Assembly: GCA_947846985.1 (NCBI GenBank)
Contig: CANTUZ010000005.1
Span: 2,480,001-2,544,000 of the forward strand
Direction of reading: 5' to 3'
DNA: 64,000 bases
DNA from: Fratercula arctica
Lineage: Eukaryota; Chordata; Aves; Charadriiformes; Alcidae
The translations under genes were made by a program, and so were the position numbers. This document shows, one piece after another, positions 11,122 through 21,579 of the stretch. Below the pieces are notes generated by a model. That model had not been told where the DNA came from. It did no database searches and saw only the letters and a program-made list of their open reading frames with translations. Each line of letters starts with the position of its first letter. Position 1 is the first letter of the stretch.

Positions 11122-13020
11122 TGTGCACCCCCCCCCCCCCTCCCAACCCCCCGACTGCTGCGTGTCTGACGCAGGTGGGGGCCCTCCCTGACGCCCCGGT
11201 GGCCGCCCCCCACCCCGACCCTAAAGCCCGGGTTTTATTGCCCCGAGCATCCGCAGGAGGCAAAGTCCAGGGTGGAGGGAGGCATGTGGGGGGGGTGACT
11301 CACAGCTCTGCCCCCCGCCCCCCCGCCCCGCCAGTGCCACCCTTTCCGTCACACCAGGTGATGTGCTGTGCCCAGCCCTGTCGGGAAGCCCTGCCCCTGG
11401 TCTTTTCCCGGGGACACCGGCACCCCGCTTTCCTTGGGGACGTGCCAGCCCAGGGCTGTTCCCTGCACCCCACGTTGACACCCATTCCCCCCCCCCCCCG
11501 TATGAACCCACAGCGATCCTCACCCCGGGACAGGGACCCCCATGACCCTGCTCTGGGAGGTGGGAGCTCAGAGGATGCTCAGACACGAGTGATTTGGGAC
11601 GTGGGGCATTTCTAGGGGGTTGGCCGGGCTCAGGGACCCCCGTGTGTGGGTGCCCCCCCCTCCCACCGGCTCCCCCAGCTCTGCCATGGGTGCACCAGCC
11701 ACCCAGGTGAGCCGGGCAGGGGTGTTCGTTAGCAATTAGCCATCTTAACCAGCCAAAGAAGCAGCCTTCTGCCCGTGTTGGAGGAGTAGAGGCGGGTGCT
11801 TTGCCCACCATATGGCTGTGTCCCCCCATCAGCACGGGGGGGACACCAGCAACTGGAGGGAACATAGAGGGCAGCTGGTGCCGCTCTGGGGAGGAAGGAG
11901 AGACCATGTCCCCCAAAACCCAGCCTGGAGGTCCCCAAGACCCTCTCCCCTGGTTCATCCCCTCTTCTGCCACCCCAAGGCCCTGCGGAGGGAGGAGGGA
12001 CATCCCCCCCCCACGGCAGGGGTGAATGGGTGCTTTGGGCATAGGGAGGGCCGGGGGGGCCACGTGTGCCGTTCCCTGCCATTCCCCCCAGCCCTATGGC
12101 TGGCTTGTCCCCTGCTCTCCTACCACCGACCCGCTCCGTCACCCTTGGTGGGTACCAGCCCAGCTTGGAGGGGGGACCGGCAGCCCCCAGACCACCCGGG
12201 TCGAGACCGAACTGACGGCTGGAACCCCAAATTCCCACCCAGGCCAGACGCAGGAGGAAGATGGAGGCGAGACAGCGGCGATTCACATGCCGGGAGGCTG
12301 GAAGGCAAAGGCGCAGGGTAATGAACAATCTCAGAAGGATGCCAGCATCAGGGCGGGTGGGGAGGGGGGTGTGGGGGGAGGAGGCGGACACTGGAGCACA
12401 ATCAAACAATTAGGAAGGTGGTAATTACCCGTCTAATGAGATATCAGGTTGAATCCTAAAAGCATCGAGATTTTTCAGAGCAAGATGGTGCAGTATCCAT
12501 CCATCCTCTGGGGTATTCTCTCGGACAACACATTTCCTTTCCCGCGAGACCAAGAGGAATCGGACAGGAGAGGTTGGGTGATGCAGCCTCGTGGCTCTGA
12601 AACTGCCCAGCGCTCTCGCGCCGCCTCGCCCGTCATCTTGCAGAAACGCCCCACCACAGCAGCTCTCTTCGGAGGCGAGACGGGCTGCTCCGGGTCTTCT
12701 GAGGACGTCGAGACCCTGGTTCTCCTCACCCGAGAAGCTCCTGGCAAGGAGAGCCGGAGGGAGGGAGGGAGCTCGGACCCGCCGGCAGGTCGGCCCCAGG
12801 CTGCTGCCTGGAAAAGGTAGGGAGTCGGGACCGGAGCCCAGCCTCGCGTCTCCCCGGAGATCCCCACAGCCTCTCTCATCGCTCCCACATGTCCTTCCTT
12901 GAGGTGCCTGGAGCCCCCACAACCTCTCCTCCATGCTCACCTCCCCCAGCCACCTCCCCAGCCCTGCCCTCACCCCCCTGTCCCCACCCCTGCTGTGCCA
13001 CCATCACCCGGACCCCTCTC
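11122..13020. other. Intergenic, RHOD to first receptor
   Basis: GC-rich sequence with C and G runs and no coding exon I can identify on either strand. SYT12, the usual neighbour upstream of RHOD in mammals, was looked for and not seen. A minus-strand AATAAA at 11239-11234 is an isolated poly(A)-like signal. Untranslated 5' exons of the receptor at 13.1 kb could lie here but cannot be placed. Confidence 0.5.
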
Positions 13021-13105
13021 TCTGACGTGTCCTTCTTGCTCCTGGGGTCTCACTAATGCTCCTTCTGCTCTGACCGCAGCCGGGGACCACGTCCCACCTC
13101 CCGCC

Positions 13106-14023
13106 ATGGAGCTGAACCTGACATCCCCACCTCCCACGTCACCCACGTTGGCCACGGATGGAGACAACTCCTGCAGGATGGAGGTCACTGACATGGCCAT
13201 AGACGGTCTCACGCTGCTCATCTGCCTCTGTGGGCTGGTGGGGAACGGGGTGGTCCTCTGGCTCCTCGGCTTCCGCATCCGCAGGAACCCCATCACCGTC
13301 TACGTCCTCAACCTGGCTGTCGCCGACTTCACCTTCCTCCTCTTCATGGTCATCTCCTCCCTCCTCTACCTGATAGACAATGCCTCTTGCTCCACTGCTG
13401 GGGTCCTGAAGTACCTGAGGTCGCTTTTCCTGCTCTCACTGTTCTCCTACAACATGGGCCTGTACCTCCTGTCGGCCATCAGCATCGAGAGGTGTGTGTC
13501 CATCCTCTGCCCACTCTGGTACCGCTGCCGCCGCCCCCAGCACTTGTCGGCGGTGGTGTGTGCCCTGCTCTGGGCCCTCTCCATCGCTGTCATTGCTGCC
13601 GTCACTTCTCTGTGCCTGTTGCATGACCACGAGGGCTGCCAGACGGCTCTCATCTCCATGTACATCCTCAGCTTCCTCATCTTTGCCCCGCCCATGGTCA
13701 TTTCCAACATGATCCTGGTCATTAAGGTCCTCTGTGGCTCCAAGCGACGTCAACCCAAGAGGCTCTACATCGTTATCTTCCTCACCGTCCTCTTCTTTCT
13801 CATCCTTGGGGTTCCCCTCAGCTTCTTGAATTTCCTGCAGCAGTTCAGTTACCCCCTCGAGACCACCCAGGTGGTTTTCCTGCTTGCCAGCATCAACAGC
13901 AGCATCAACCCCTTCATCTACTTCTTGGTGGGGAGCTGCCGGAGGCACTGCTCCTTGGTGTCCCTCCAGGTCGCCTTCCAGAGGGTCTTCGAAGAAACAG
14001 CGGTCACTACGGTCACCAGCTAA
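13106..14023 (+). CDS. Mas-related GPCR (MRGPR-like), receptor 1
   Basis: A 305-residue class A seven-transmembrane receptor of the Mas-related family, coded in one exon. Residues 33-57 form TM1 with LICLCGLVGNG, TM2 carries LNLAVADF with the conserved acidic residue (D74), TM3 ends in the family-typical ERC (128-130) in place of DRY, and TM7 has SSINPFIYF (265-273) followed by a short basic tail. N4 and N92 are glycosylation sequons. MRGPRs lack the usual TM3-ECL2 disulphide arrangement and signal through Gq or Gi. The ATG at 13106 follows a clear 3' splice site (ctctgaccgcag at about 13079), so a non-coding upstream exon is expected; the frame stays open further upstream but without a receptor-like sequence. 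It forms a convergent pair with the close paralogue at 18.4-19.3 kb. Ligand unknown. Confidence 0.9.
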   Translation: MELNLTSPPPTSPTLATDGDNSCRMEVTDMAIDGLTLLICLCGLVGNGVVLWLLGFRIRRNPITVYVLNLAVADFTFLLFMVISSLLYLIDNASCSTAGVLKYLRSLFLLSLFSYNMGLYLLSAISIERCVSILCPLWYRCRRPQHLSAVVCALLWALSIAVIAAVTSLCLLHDHEGCQTALISMYILSFLIFAPPMVISNMILVIKVLCGSKRRQPKRLYIVIFLTVLFFLILGVPLSFLNFLQQFSYPLETTQVVFLLASINSSINPFIYFLVGSCRRHCSLVSLQVAFQRVFEETAVTTVTS

Positions 14024-14142
14024 GAGGCCACTGTTCACAGCGGCTGTGCTGCCCACCCTGGCTTCACACCCAGCTGCCCACCCACCCTTGCTGCCAGCTG
14101 GGCCGGCAGGTCACCTTCCTGCAGCTGTGTGTCACGATACAT

Positions 14143-14815
14143 CCCATCCCTTATCCTATCCCATCCTCATCCCTGTTCCCCATCCCTGTCCCTATCCCCA
14201 TCCCCATCCCTATCACACCCTCATCCCTGTCCTCATCCCCATCTCTACGCCACCCCCACCTCATCCCATGACCATCCCCATCTCCATCTCCCCATCCCTG
14301 CTCCCCATCCCCATCCCTATCCCACCCTTGTCCCCATCCTACCTTCACCCCCATCGCCATTCCATCCCCATCCCACCCTCATTCCTGTCCCCATCCCATC
14401 CCTACCTCGTCCCATGACCATCCCCATCTCCATCCCCCCATCCCACCCCATCCCCATCCCTGCTCCTGTCCCCATCCCACCCTCATCCCCTTCCTGTACC
14501 ATTTCCACCCCATCCCATGACCACCCCCATCTCCATCCCCCCCATCCCACCCCATCCCCATCCCTGCTCCTGTCCCCATCCCACCCTCATTCCTCTCCGT
14601 ATACCATTCCCATGCCATCTCATGACCATCCCCATCTTCATCCCCTCATCCCTGTCCCATCCCCATCCCACCTTCATCCCCGTTCCCATCCTATCCCCAC
14701 CCCTTCCCATGACCATCCCCACCTCCATCCTCCCCAGCCCACCCCGTCCTCGTTCTCCATTCCCATTCCCTCTCTCCATCTCCATCCCCAGCCCATTCCC
14801 GTCCCGTTCCTCTCC
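14143..14815. repeat. C-rich minisatellite (CCCATCC-type)
   Basis: About 670 bp built from 'cccatcc', 'ctcatcc' and 'ctgtcc' words. A phrase beginning 'catgaccatccccatct' returns about every 85-145 bp (near 14.27, 14.41, 14.52, 14.62 and 14.71 kb), so the array has a longer period over the hexamer-like one. It lies just 3' of receptor 1. Confidence 0.9.
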
Positions 14816-15056
14816 CTCCCGCGGGGTTCCCGGCTCCGGGCGGCCGCTCCCGACTCCGGCGGCGGAGCGCTGGGCTCTGCTGCCCTCCAGCGAGGGAAGA
14901 GGAGATGGGAACCCTCCAGAAACCCTCCGGACCGCCCGCCCCGGGCCCTGGGCAAGCGGCTCTCCGGGACTCGGTGCGGGGGCGAAGCCTCTGCCCCCCC
15001 CGCCCCCGACGCCACCGGCGGGGCTGCGCTGCCCCCGGCCCCGCTCCTCCCGCCCC

Positions 15057-15062
15057 AATAAA
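15057..15062 (+). terminator. Candidate poly(A) signal AATAAA downstream of receptor 1
   Basis: AATAAA on the plus strand about 1 kb after the receptor 1 stop codon, at the end of a GC-rich segment and before a poly-G run. If used, the receptor 1 3' UTR would contain the C-rich minisatellite. Weak evidence. Confidence 0.3.
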
Positions 15063-15289
15063 CGCCGCTGGCTCCGTCCGCCGCCTCTCGTTCCTCTCCC
15101 GGGATGGGTGGGACTCGGGGGGGGGGGGGGGGGGGAGGCGCTGAGGGGGTCTGGGGGCACCGGTGGTGAACCTCTGCAGAGTGGGAGTCTCCCCGAGAAA
15201 TAGTCCCCCCCCCAAAAAAAAAACTTATGGGGTGGGCGGGAGTGAGCAGCCCATGGGGAGGCAGTGGAGCCTCAGGTGTGGGGCTGGCC

Positions 15290-17035
15290 GGGGGGGCGTG
15301 AGAGGTGGTGGGGCTGCATGGGGTGGGGGGGGGCGGTGGTGGGGCTGGTGGGCAGGTGCAGGACGTGGTGGGAAGCTGGAGGACATGGTGGGGCTGCAAG
15401 TTGGGGGGGGGGGGGGTAGGATGTGGTGGGGCTGCATGGAAGTTGTGGGAGGTGGTGGGGCTGGTGGGAAGGTGCAGGACATGGTGGGGCTGTGGGATGT
15501 GGTGGGGCTGCAAGGGAGGGGTAGGATGTGGTGGGGCTGCATGGGGGGGTGTGGGAGGCGGTGGGGCTGGTGGGAAGGTATAGGACGTGGTGGGGCTGCA
15601 AGGGAGGGGGGAGGATGAGGTGGGGCTGCATGGAGGTTGTGGGAGGTGGTGGGACTGGTGGGAAGGTGTAGGATGAGTTGGGAAGGTGCAGGACATGGTG
15701 GGGTTGTGGGATGTGGTGGGACTGGTGAGAAGGGGAAGGACATGGTGGGGCTGTGGGATATGGTGGGGCTGGTGGGAAGGTGCAGGACATGGTGGGGCTG
15801 CAAGGGGGGGTAGGATATGGTGGGGCTGGTTGGAAGGTGCAGGACGTGGTGGGAAGGTGCAGGACATGGTGGGGCTGTGGGATATGGTGGGGCTGGTGGG
15901 AAGGTGCAGGACATGGTGGGGCTGCAAGTTGGGGGGGGTAGGATGTTGGAGGTTGTGAGAGGTGGTGGGGCTGGTGGGAAGGTGTAGGACATGGTGGGGC
16001 CACATGGGGGGGTGCAGGAGGTGGTAGGGTTGGCAGGGGGGCGTTTGGGAGGTGGTGGGACTGGTGGAAAGGTGCAGGACATGGTGGGGCTGTGGGATGT
16101 GGTGGGGCTGCAAGGGAGGGGTAGGATGTGGTGGGGCTGCATGGGGGGGTGTGGGAGGCGGTGGGGCTGGTGGGAAGGTATAGGATGTGGTGGGGCTGCA
16201 AGGGAGGGGGGAGGATGAGGTGGGGCTGCATGGAGGTTGTGGGAGGTGGTGGGACTGGTGGGAAGGTGTAGGACGAGTTGGGAAGGTGCAGGACATGGTG
16301 GGGTTGTGGGATGTGGTGGGACTGGTGAGAAGGGGAAGGACATGGTGGGGCTGTGGGATATGGTGGGGCTGGTGGGAAGGTGCAGGACATGGTGGGGCTG
16401 CAAGGCGGGGTAGGATGTGGTGGGGCTGGTTGGAAGGTGCAGGACGTGGTGGGAAGGTGCAGAACATGGTGGGGCTGTGGGATATGGTGGGGCTGGTGGG
16501 AAGGTGCAGGACATGGTGGGGCTGCAAGTTGGGGGGGGTAGGATGTGGTGGGGCTGCTTGGAGGTTGTGAGAGGTGGTGGGGCTGGTGGGAAGGTGTAGG
16601 ACATGGTGGGGCCACATGGGGGGGTGCAGGAGGTGGTAGGGTTGGCAGGGGGGCGTTTGGGAGGTGGTGGGACTGGTGGAAAGGTGCAGGACATGGTGGG
16701 GCTGTGGGATATGGTGGGGCTGGTGAGAAGCTGTGGGACGTGGTGGGACTGTGGGATGTGGTGGGGTTGCATAGAGGTTGTGGGAGGTGGTAGGGCTGAT
16801 GGGAAGGTGTAGGACGTGGTGGGGCTGCAAGCGGGGATGCGGGAGGTGGTAGGGTTGGCATGGGGGGGTTTGGGAGGTGGTGGGACTGGTGGGAAGGCGC
16901 AGGACATGGTGGGAAGGGGCAGAACATGGTGGGGTGGTGAGATGTGGTGGGGCTGGTGGGAAGGTGTGGGATGTGGTGGGACTGTGGGATGTGGTGGGGC
17001 TGGTGGGGAGGTGCAGGACATGGTGGGGCAGGAGG
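15290..17035. repeat. G-rich minisatellite with a 600-bp higher-order repeat
   Basis: Units of about 20-45 bp built on 'ggtggggctggtgggaagg' and 'tgcaggacatggtggggctg'. A 600-bp block from about 15478 recurs from 16078 nearly base for base (for example 15481-15590 against 16081-16190), drifting to a 612-bp offset after about 15.95 kb. This marks a recent tandem duplication within the array. Long open frames on both strands (up to 864 codons on the minus strand across the 14.7-17.3 kb interval) arise from the repeat and are not genes. Confidence 0.93.
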
Positions 17036-17865
17036 CCGTGGGGGCGGTCCGCACTCATCAGTGCAGGAGGAGCACCAGCCCCAGAGGTGACACTGGGGCA
17101 GTGCTGGAGGAGGCTGCACTGAGCACCGCGGCGTGTCCCTGGGGCAGCCCGAGGATGGACAATGTCCCTTCCTCCTGCCTCCGCCATGGCGCTGGGGGAA
17201 ACTGAGGCCCAGCACGATGGCGTTTGGTCCAGAGCCATCTGACATGTCACTGCTGGCTCCAGCACCATCTCCCTGCACCCCCACAGCTCTCCCCACCGCT
17301 GTGATGGGAGGCTTTGCGACCAGCGGAGACCTTGGCAAAGCCATAGGGAGGTGAGTGAGGCCCCGTGGAGCCCGTGGTGACCAACAGATGTGGCATCCTG
17401 CTCCTGGAAGGTGGTGGCCAGGGCTGGGGACCACAGGCTCCTCCTCCCCTTGCTGCTGCTGCACCATCCATCTGGTGAAGGAGAAACGCTCCAGCCTGCC
17501 GAAGCCAGGGGAGGGGAAGGATTTCAGAAGGAAAAGTCCTTTACGCTTACGCCTGGCTTACAAAATAAATAAAAAAAAAAAAAAATTAAAAAAAAAAAAA
17601 AAGAAAATATATATTTGGGGAGATATTTGCTGGGACACAATGAAACAGTCTGGGGGCACTGCTGAACTTCTGTTGTCCCCCCCCCCGGCCTGCGCTGGCT
17701 GTGCTGGCACGGTCCCAGCTAGGGGCAGCTGGCATCAGTTTTGGTCCCGGCGAGCAGGAGCCGTGTCTGCGTCCCCCCCTCCCTCCACCCGCACCCCCGG
17801 CCAGCAGCGGGACCCCGGAGGAAGGTGGCACGGGGACCGAAGGCAGCCCAGGGTGTTCGATGCTG
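17036..17865. other. Spacer between minisatellite and receptor 2 3' UTR
   Basis: Unique-looking GC-rich sequence with an A-rich tract at about 17568-17606 (two A runs split by 'tt'). No gene recognised. Confidence 0.5.
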
Positions 17866-17871
17866 TTTATT
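17866..17871 (-). terminator. Candidate poly(A) signal of receptor 2 (AATAAA)
   Basis: AATAAA on the minus strand about 500 nt downstream of the receptor 2 stop codon, with no earlier canonical hexamer noticed. Confidence 0.5.
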
Positions 17872-18368
17872 GATACCAGGCAGCGGCGAGACACAGGAAC
17901 CGGGGGGGATGGTGGCGGGGTCTCGGCAGAGGGGCAGGGGTTGTGTGTCCCCCCCCGCCCCAGCATGGCCGGAGACGGGAGGGGAGCAGAGCTCGGAGAG
18001 GCCGCGCAGGTTGCCACACTGGATGGGGAGAGGGGCTCAGGAGACTGGATGGGTTTTGCCCCCACTCCGTACATGAGTTAGAGTTTCCCAAATGCAACGC
18101 TCATCCTGAAAAGCAGGGGATTTTCGGGAACATGGTCCCCTGGGGTATGTTCTCCTTGGGGGAACGGAGCCCTCGCACCTGGGGTGGGCTGGCGGGCAGC
18201 AGGAAAGCCGCATCCCTCCCCACATCGACCTTTGGCGATGCCACTGCTCTCCTCTTCTGCTGGGGGCCGAGGGGGCCATCGAGGGAAATGCTGCGGACAT
18301 TATTCTGGTTACTCCAGAAAACCCTCCGCCACTGTCCCGGGGGCGTTAAGCAGGGCGGTGGGAAGTCT

Positions 18369-19313
18369 TCAACAGGCTGGGGCCAGCGTGTCCATCGTAG
18401 TATCCTGGCTGCATGCAGTGTTGTCTTCCAGCTCCTCAAAGACCCTCCGGAAGGCGACCTGGAGGGGCACCAAGGAGCAGTGCCTCCGGCAGCTCCCCAC
18501 CAAGAAGTAGATGAAGGGGTTGATGCTGCTGTTGATGCAGGCGAGCAGGAAAACCACCTGGGAGGGCATGGAGGTGTAACTGAACTGCTGCAGGAAATTC
18601 CAGATGCTGAGGGGAAGAGCGAAGAGGAGGAAGAAGAGGACGGTGAGGAAGACAACGATGTAGAGCCTCTTGGGTTGGCGCTGCTGGGAGCTGCACTGGA
18701 CCTTAATGAAGAGGATTGTGCTGGAAATGACCATGGATGGGGCAAAAACGAGGAAGTTGAGGACGTACATGGAGATGAGAGCCATGCGGCAGTGCTCGTG
18801 GTCGTACAACAGGCACAGAGAAGTGACGGCAGCAATGACAGCGATGGAGAGGGCCCAGAGCAGGGCACACACCACCGCCGACAAGCACTGGGGGCGGCGG
18901 ATGCTGGAGCAGAGGATGGACACACATCTCTCGATGCTGATGGCCGACAGGAGGTACAGGCCCATGTTGTAGGAGAACAGTGAGAGCAGGAAAAGCGACC
19001 TCAGGTACATCAGGGGCGCAACAGTGGAGCAAGAGGCATTGTCTATCAGGTAGAGGAGGGAGGAGATGACCATGAAGAGGAGGAAGGTGAAGTCGGCGAC
19101 GGCCAGGTTGAGGACGTAGACGGTGACGGGGCTCCTGCGGATGCGGAAGCCGAGGAGCCAGAGGACCACCCCATTCCCCACCAGCCCACAGAGGCAGATG
19201 AGCAGCGTGAGACCGTCTATGGCCATGTCAGTGACCTCCATCCTGCAGGAGTTGTCTCCATCCGTGGTCAACGTGGGTGGTGGGGGAGGGGGGGACCGGT
19301 GGTTCATCTCCAT
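18369..19313 (-). CDS. Mas-related GPCR (MRGPR-like), receptor 2
   Basis: A 314-residue receptor, convergent with and closely related to receptor 1. From about residue 19 to 97 the two proteins are almost identical, and their DNA differs at only a few positions there. TM1 has LICLCGLVGNG, TM2 LNLAVADF, TM3 ERC (128-130), TM7 NSSINPFIYF (261-270). The second intracellular loop is three residues shorter than in receptor 1: VSILC is followed by SSIRRPQ where receptor 1 has PLWYRCRRPQ, removing the conserved W-Y segment. TM6 and ECL3 also differ, and the C-terminus has its own tail ending APAC. The ATG at 19313 is in good context and follows a 3' splice site matching that of receptor 1 (ctgaccacag), again implying a non-coding upstream exon. 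Confidence 0.88.
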   Translation of the reverse strand: MEMNHRSPPPPPPTLTTDGDNSCRMEVTDMAIDGLTLLICLCGLVGNGVVLWLLGFRIRRSPVTVYVLNLAVADFTFLLFMVISSLLYLIDNASCSTVAPLMYLRSLFLLSLFSYNMGLYLLSAISIERCVSILCSSIRRPQCLSAVVCALLWALSIAVIAAVTSLCLLYDHEHCRMALISMYVLNFLVFAPSMVISSTILFIKVQCSSQQRQPKRLYIVVFLTVLFFLLFALPLSIWNFLQQFSYTSMPSQVVFLLACINSSINPFIYFLVGSCRRHCSLVPLQVAFRRVFEELEDNTACSQDTTMDTLAPAC

Positions 19314-19984
19314 GGATGGACGCTGGGCAGGCGGTGGGACGTGGTCCCCGGCTGTGGTCAGAGTGGACGGGGAGTTAGTGGCTCAGAGAAGCCAGGGCTG
19401 AGCTTTGTGGCTCCTCACCAGCTCCCTGCGCTGGGAAGGCATCAGTGGAGGACAAGTGGGATGTGCTGGGGAGGGCAGTGGTGGACATTGTGGGGTGGGA
19501 GAGAGAGATGGGAGGTGAGCTTCACCAGGAGGTGCAGAAGGCAAGTGCAGGACAGTGGGGGGAGGACCTGGGGAGAGCGCTGCCAGTCACCAGGAGAGGG
19601 TAGGAGGAATGAAGCTGCTGGCGGTGGATGCTGGAGGAAAGGAAGGTGGGGTAGGGGTGAAGGAAAACACTTAACTGTTAGCTTTGGTGGAGCAGGAGGC
19701 AAGGGCTGTCCTTCCAGCTGGGCTCGTGCGGATCAGCGCCGCTGTCTCGGCATCTCACGCTCCCTTCGGATTCATGTCCTGAAGAGGATCCTCCCAGGAC
19801 AGTGGCATGAAGAAGAAAATCCCCTGATCGCCAGGAGGTCCCCGCTCTCGTCCCGCCAGCTGCTCTCTGTTCTGTGCACTGTCCCCCTCGGCAGTGGGGT
19901 CGCGGGGGAGTCGGAATCGGTTTTGTAACTGCAGCTACGTCAGAGTTCCGCTTCCTTGTTTTTATTTATCGTGCTCTTTTTTTT

Positions 19985-20002
19985 CTTTCTCTCTCTCTCT
20001 CT

Positions 20003-20039
<37 letters not shown>
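19985..20039. repeat. CT microsatellite and poly(T) tract
   Basis: A (CT)n run at about 19988-20007 leads directly into about 30 thymines ending at 20039. On the minus strand this is an A tail followed by GA repeats, possibly the tail of a retroposed sequence, but no body is recognisable. Confidence 0.8.
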
Positions 20040-20041
<2 letters not shown>

Positions 20042-20227
20042 CACAAAGGAAGTGGCTTTTGCCAACGAATGGCTCCTCGTTTACTCCTGATTAGAAACAC
20101 TCCACCCCAGACAACAACCCACTCACGGACTGCCTTCCCTCTCCTGGCAGCTTTCTGCCCTGTCTGTCCCCAGGGCTCCCCGGACCTCAGCATTCCCGGG
20201 GGGGCATCACCCCCCCAGGAGCAGAAC

Positions 20228-20748
20228 GGGATGCTGGTGGTTCTGGTGGTGCCAGTGGTGCTGGTGGTGATGGTGATGCCAGTGGTTCTGGTGGTGCTGG
20301 TGGTTCTGGTGATGCTGGTGGTGCCGGTGGTTCTGTTAGTGTCAGTGGTGCTGGTGGTGCTGGTGGTGCCGGTGGTGCCGGTGGTGCTGGTGGTGCCGGT
20401 GATGCCAGTGGTTCTGGTGGTGCTGGTGGTTCTGTTAGGGCCAGTGGTGCTGGTGGTTCTGGTGGTGCTGGTGGTCCTGGTGATGCCGGTGGTGCCAGTG
20501 GTGCTGGTGATGCTGGTGGTGCTGGTGGTGCTGGTGGTGCCTGTGATGCTGGTGATGCTGGTGGTGCTGGTGGTTCTGGTGGTTCTGGTGATGCTGGTGG
20601 TGCCGGTGGTGCCGGTGATGCCGGTGGTGCCGATGGTGCCGGTGATGCTGGTGACGCTGGTGGTGCTGGTGGTTCAGGTGGTTCTGGTGGTTCTGGTGAT
20701 GCTGGTGATGCTGGTGGTGCTGGTGATGCTGGCAGTGCTGGTGGGGCA
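20228..20748. repeat. Trinucleotide-phased minisatellite (ggtgctggt type)
   Basis: About 520 bp of 9- and 12-bp words (ggtgctggt, ggttctggt, gatgctggt, ggtgccggt) kept strictly in multiples of three, so several frames stay open: a valine-rich plus frame and proline/alanine-rich or histidine-rich minus frames. No start or splice context suggests a protein. Confidence 0.92.
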
Positions 20749-21579
20749 TCTGGGCGCTTCTCAGAAGTGACTCCCATTCTGGGAAGAGCCTGGGAATCAT
20801 CGCCAAAACCTCTCCCGAGCCCAAGGGAGCACACCTTCAAACCGCAGCCAAGCACTAACATTCCTTGCCAGGCTAAGGCAGGCTCTGACAGCCCAGTTGG
20901 AGCACAACAAACAGCTGTTTTCAGCCAGGCTACGACGACATTTGCACTTACAGCCCACATTAATTATTACTATTGTCCCTTCATAATGCAACGAACGCTC
21001 TTAGAAACCAGCTTTTGGGTTGCTGTGTCCCCCTCCCAGCGGGCCGGTACAGCCGGCTGCAGCCCTCCCAGCTCTTCACCATCAACACATCCTCCTCCTC
21101 CTCAGTCTTGGGAGCACTTGTGGTTGTTTTAACGTCATCCCACCCCTTTGGTAGCCCACACACCCCGGGCAGCGGCTCTTGAGCTGGCCCTGGGTGTTGT
21201 TAAACCCTGCAGAGCATCTCCTTGGAGGCACTCGCCCCCCGCGCCTGCTCTGGCCCCACCAGGTCCGTGGGAACCAGCGAGCTCCTCGCAGCCACCGCAC
21301 AGCCTGCAAAGGGCTTAATGTTATAGCCAATATGTTTTACGCAACGAACATCCTCCTGGTGATGATTAAAATGACAGAGCTTCTCCCTCTGGAGGCATCC
21401 GCCTCCCTGAGGAGCGTCCTGCCTCTCCTGCGCTACTGTGTCCTTGCAATTGGGAGGCACTTTTGGCTTCTCTCATGGTTGCCTGGCAGACTACCTCATT
21501 CTTTGCTGCAGTAGCCCTTTGGCTGCTCTAAAACGTACTGTGAATGCTTAAAATTGCCTCCCAAAGCCACCGGACTTAT
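20749..21579. other. Intergenic, no gene recognised
   Basis: Mixed-composition sequence between the minisatellite and a CR1 element. No convincing exon, RNA gene or named repeat seen. Confidence 0.4.

Noticed and set aside
11221..12063. SYT12 3' end on the minus strand, suggested by AATAAA at 11239-11234
   Set aside because: No C2-domain sequence found in the minus-strand frames to its right.
12899..13105. N-terminal extension of receptor 1 by 69 codons
   Set aside because: Proline-rich, not receptor-like, and a 3' splice site lies just before the ATG at 13106.
13436..14056. 206-codon acidic frame antisense to receptor 1, with a similar frame antisense to receptor 2
   Set aside because: Mirror of the receptor codon pattern; shared between paralogues only because the sense strand is conserved.
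14674..17467. Minus-strand frames of 864, 731 and 609 codons rich in HHVLHLPTSP
   Set aside because: Pure translation of the G-rich minisatellite; same repeat read in three frames, no start or splice context.
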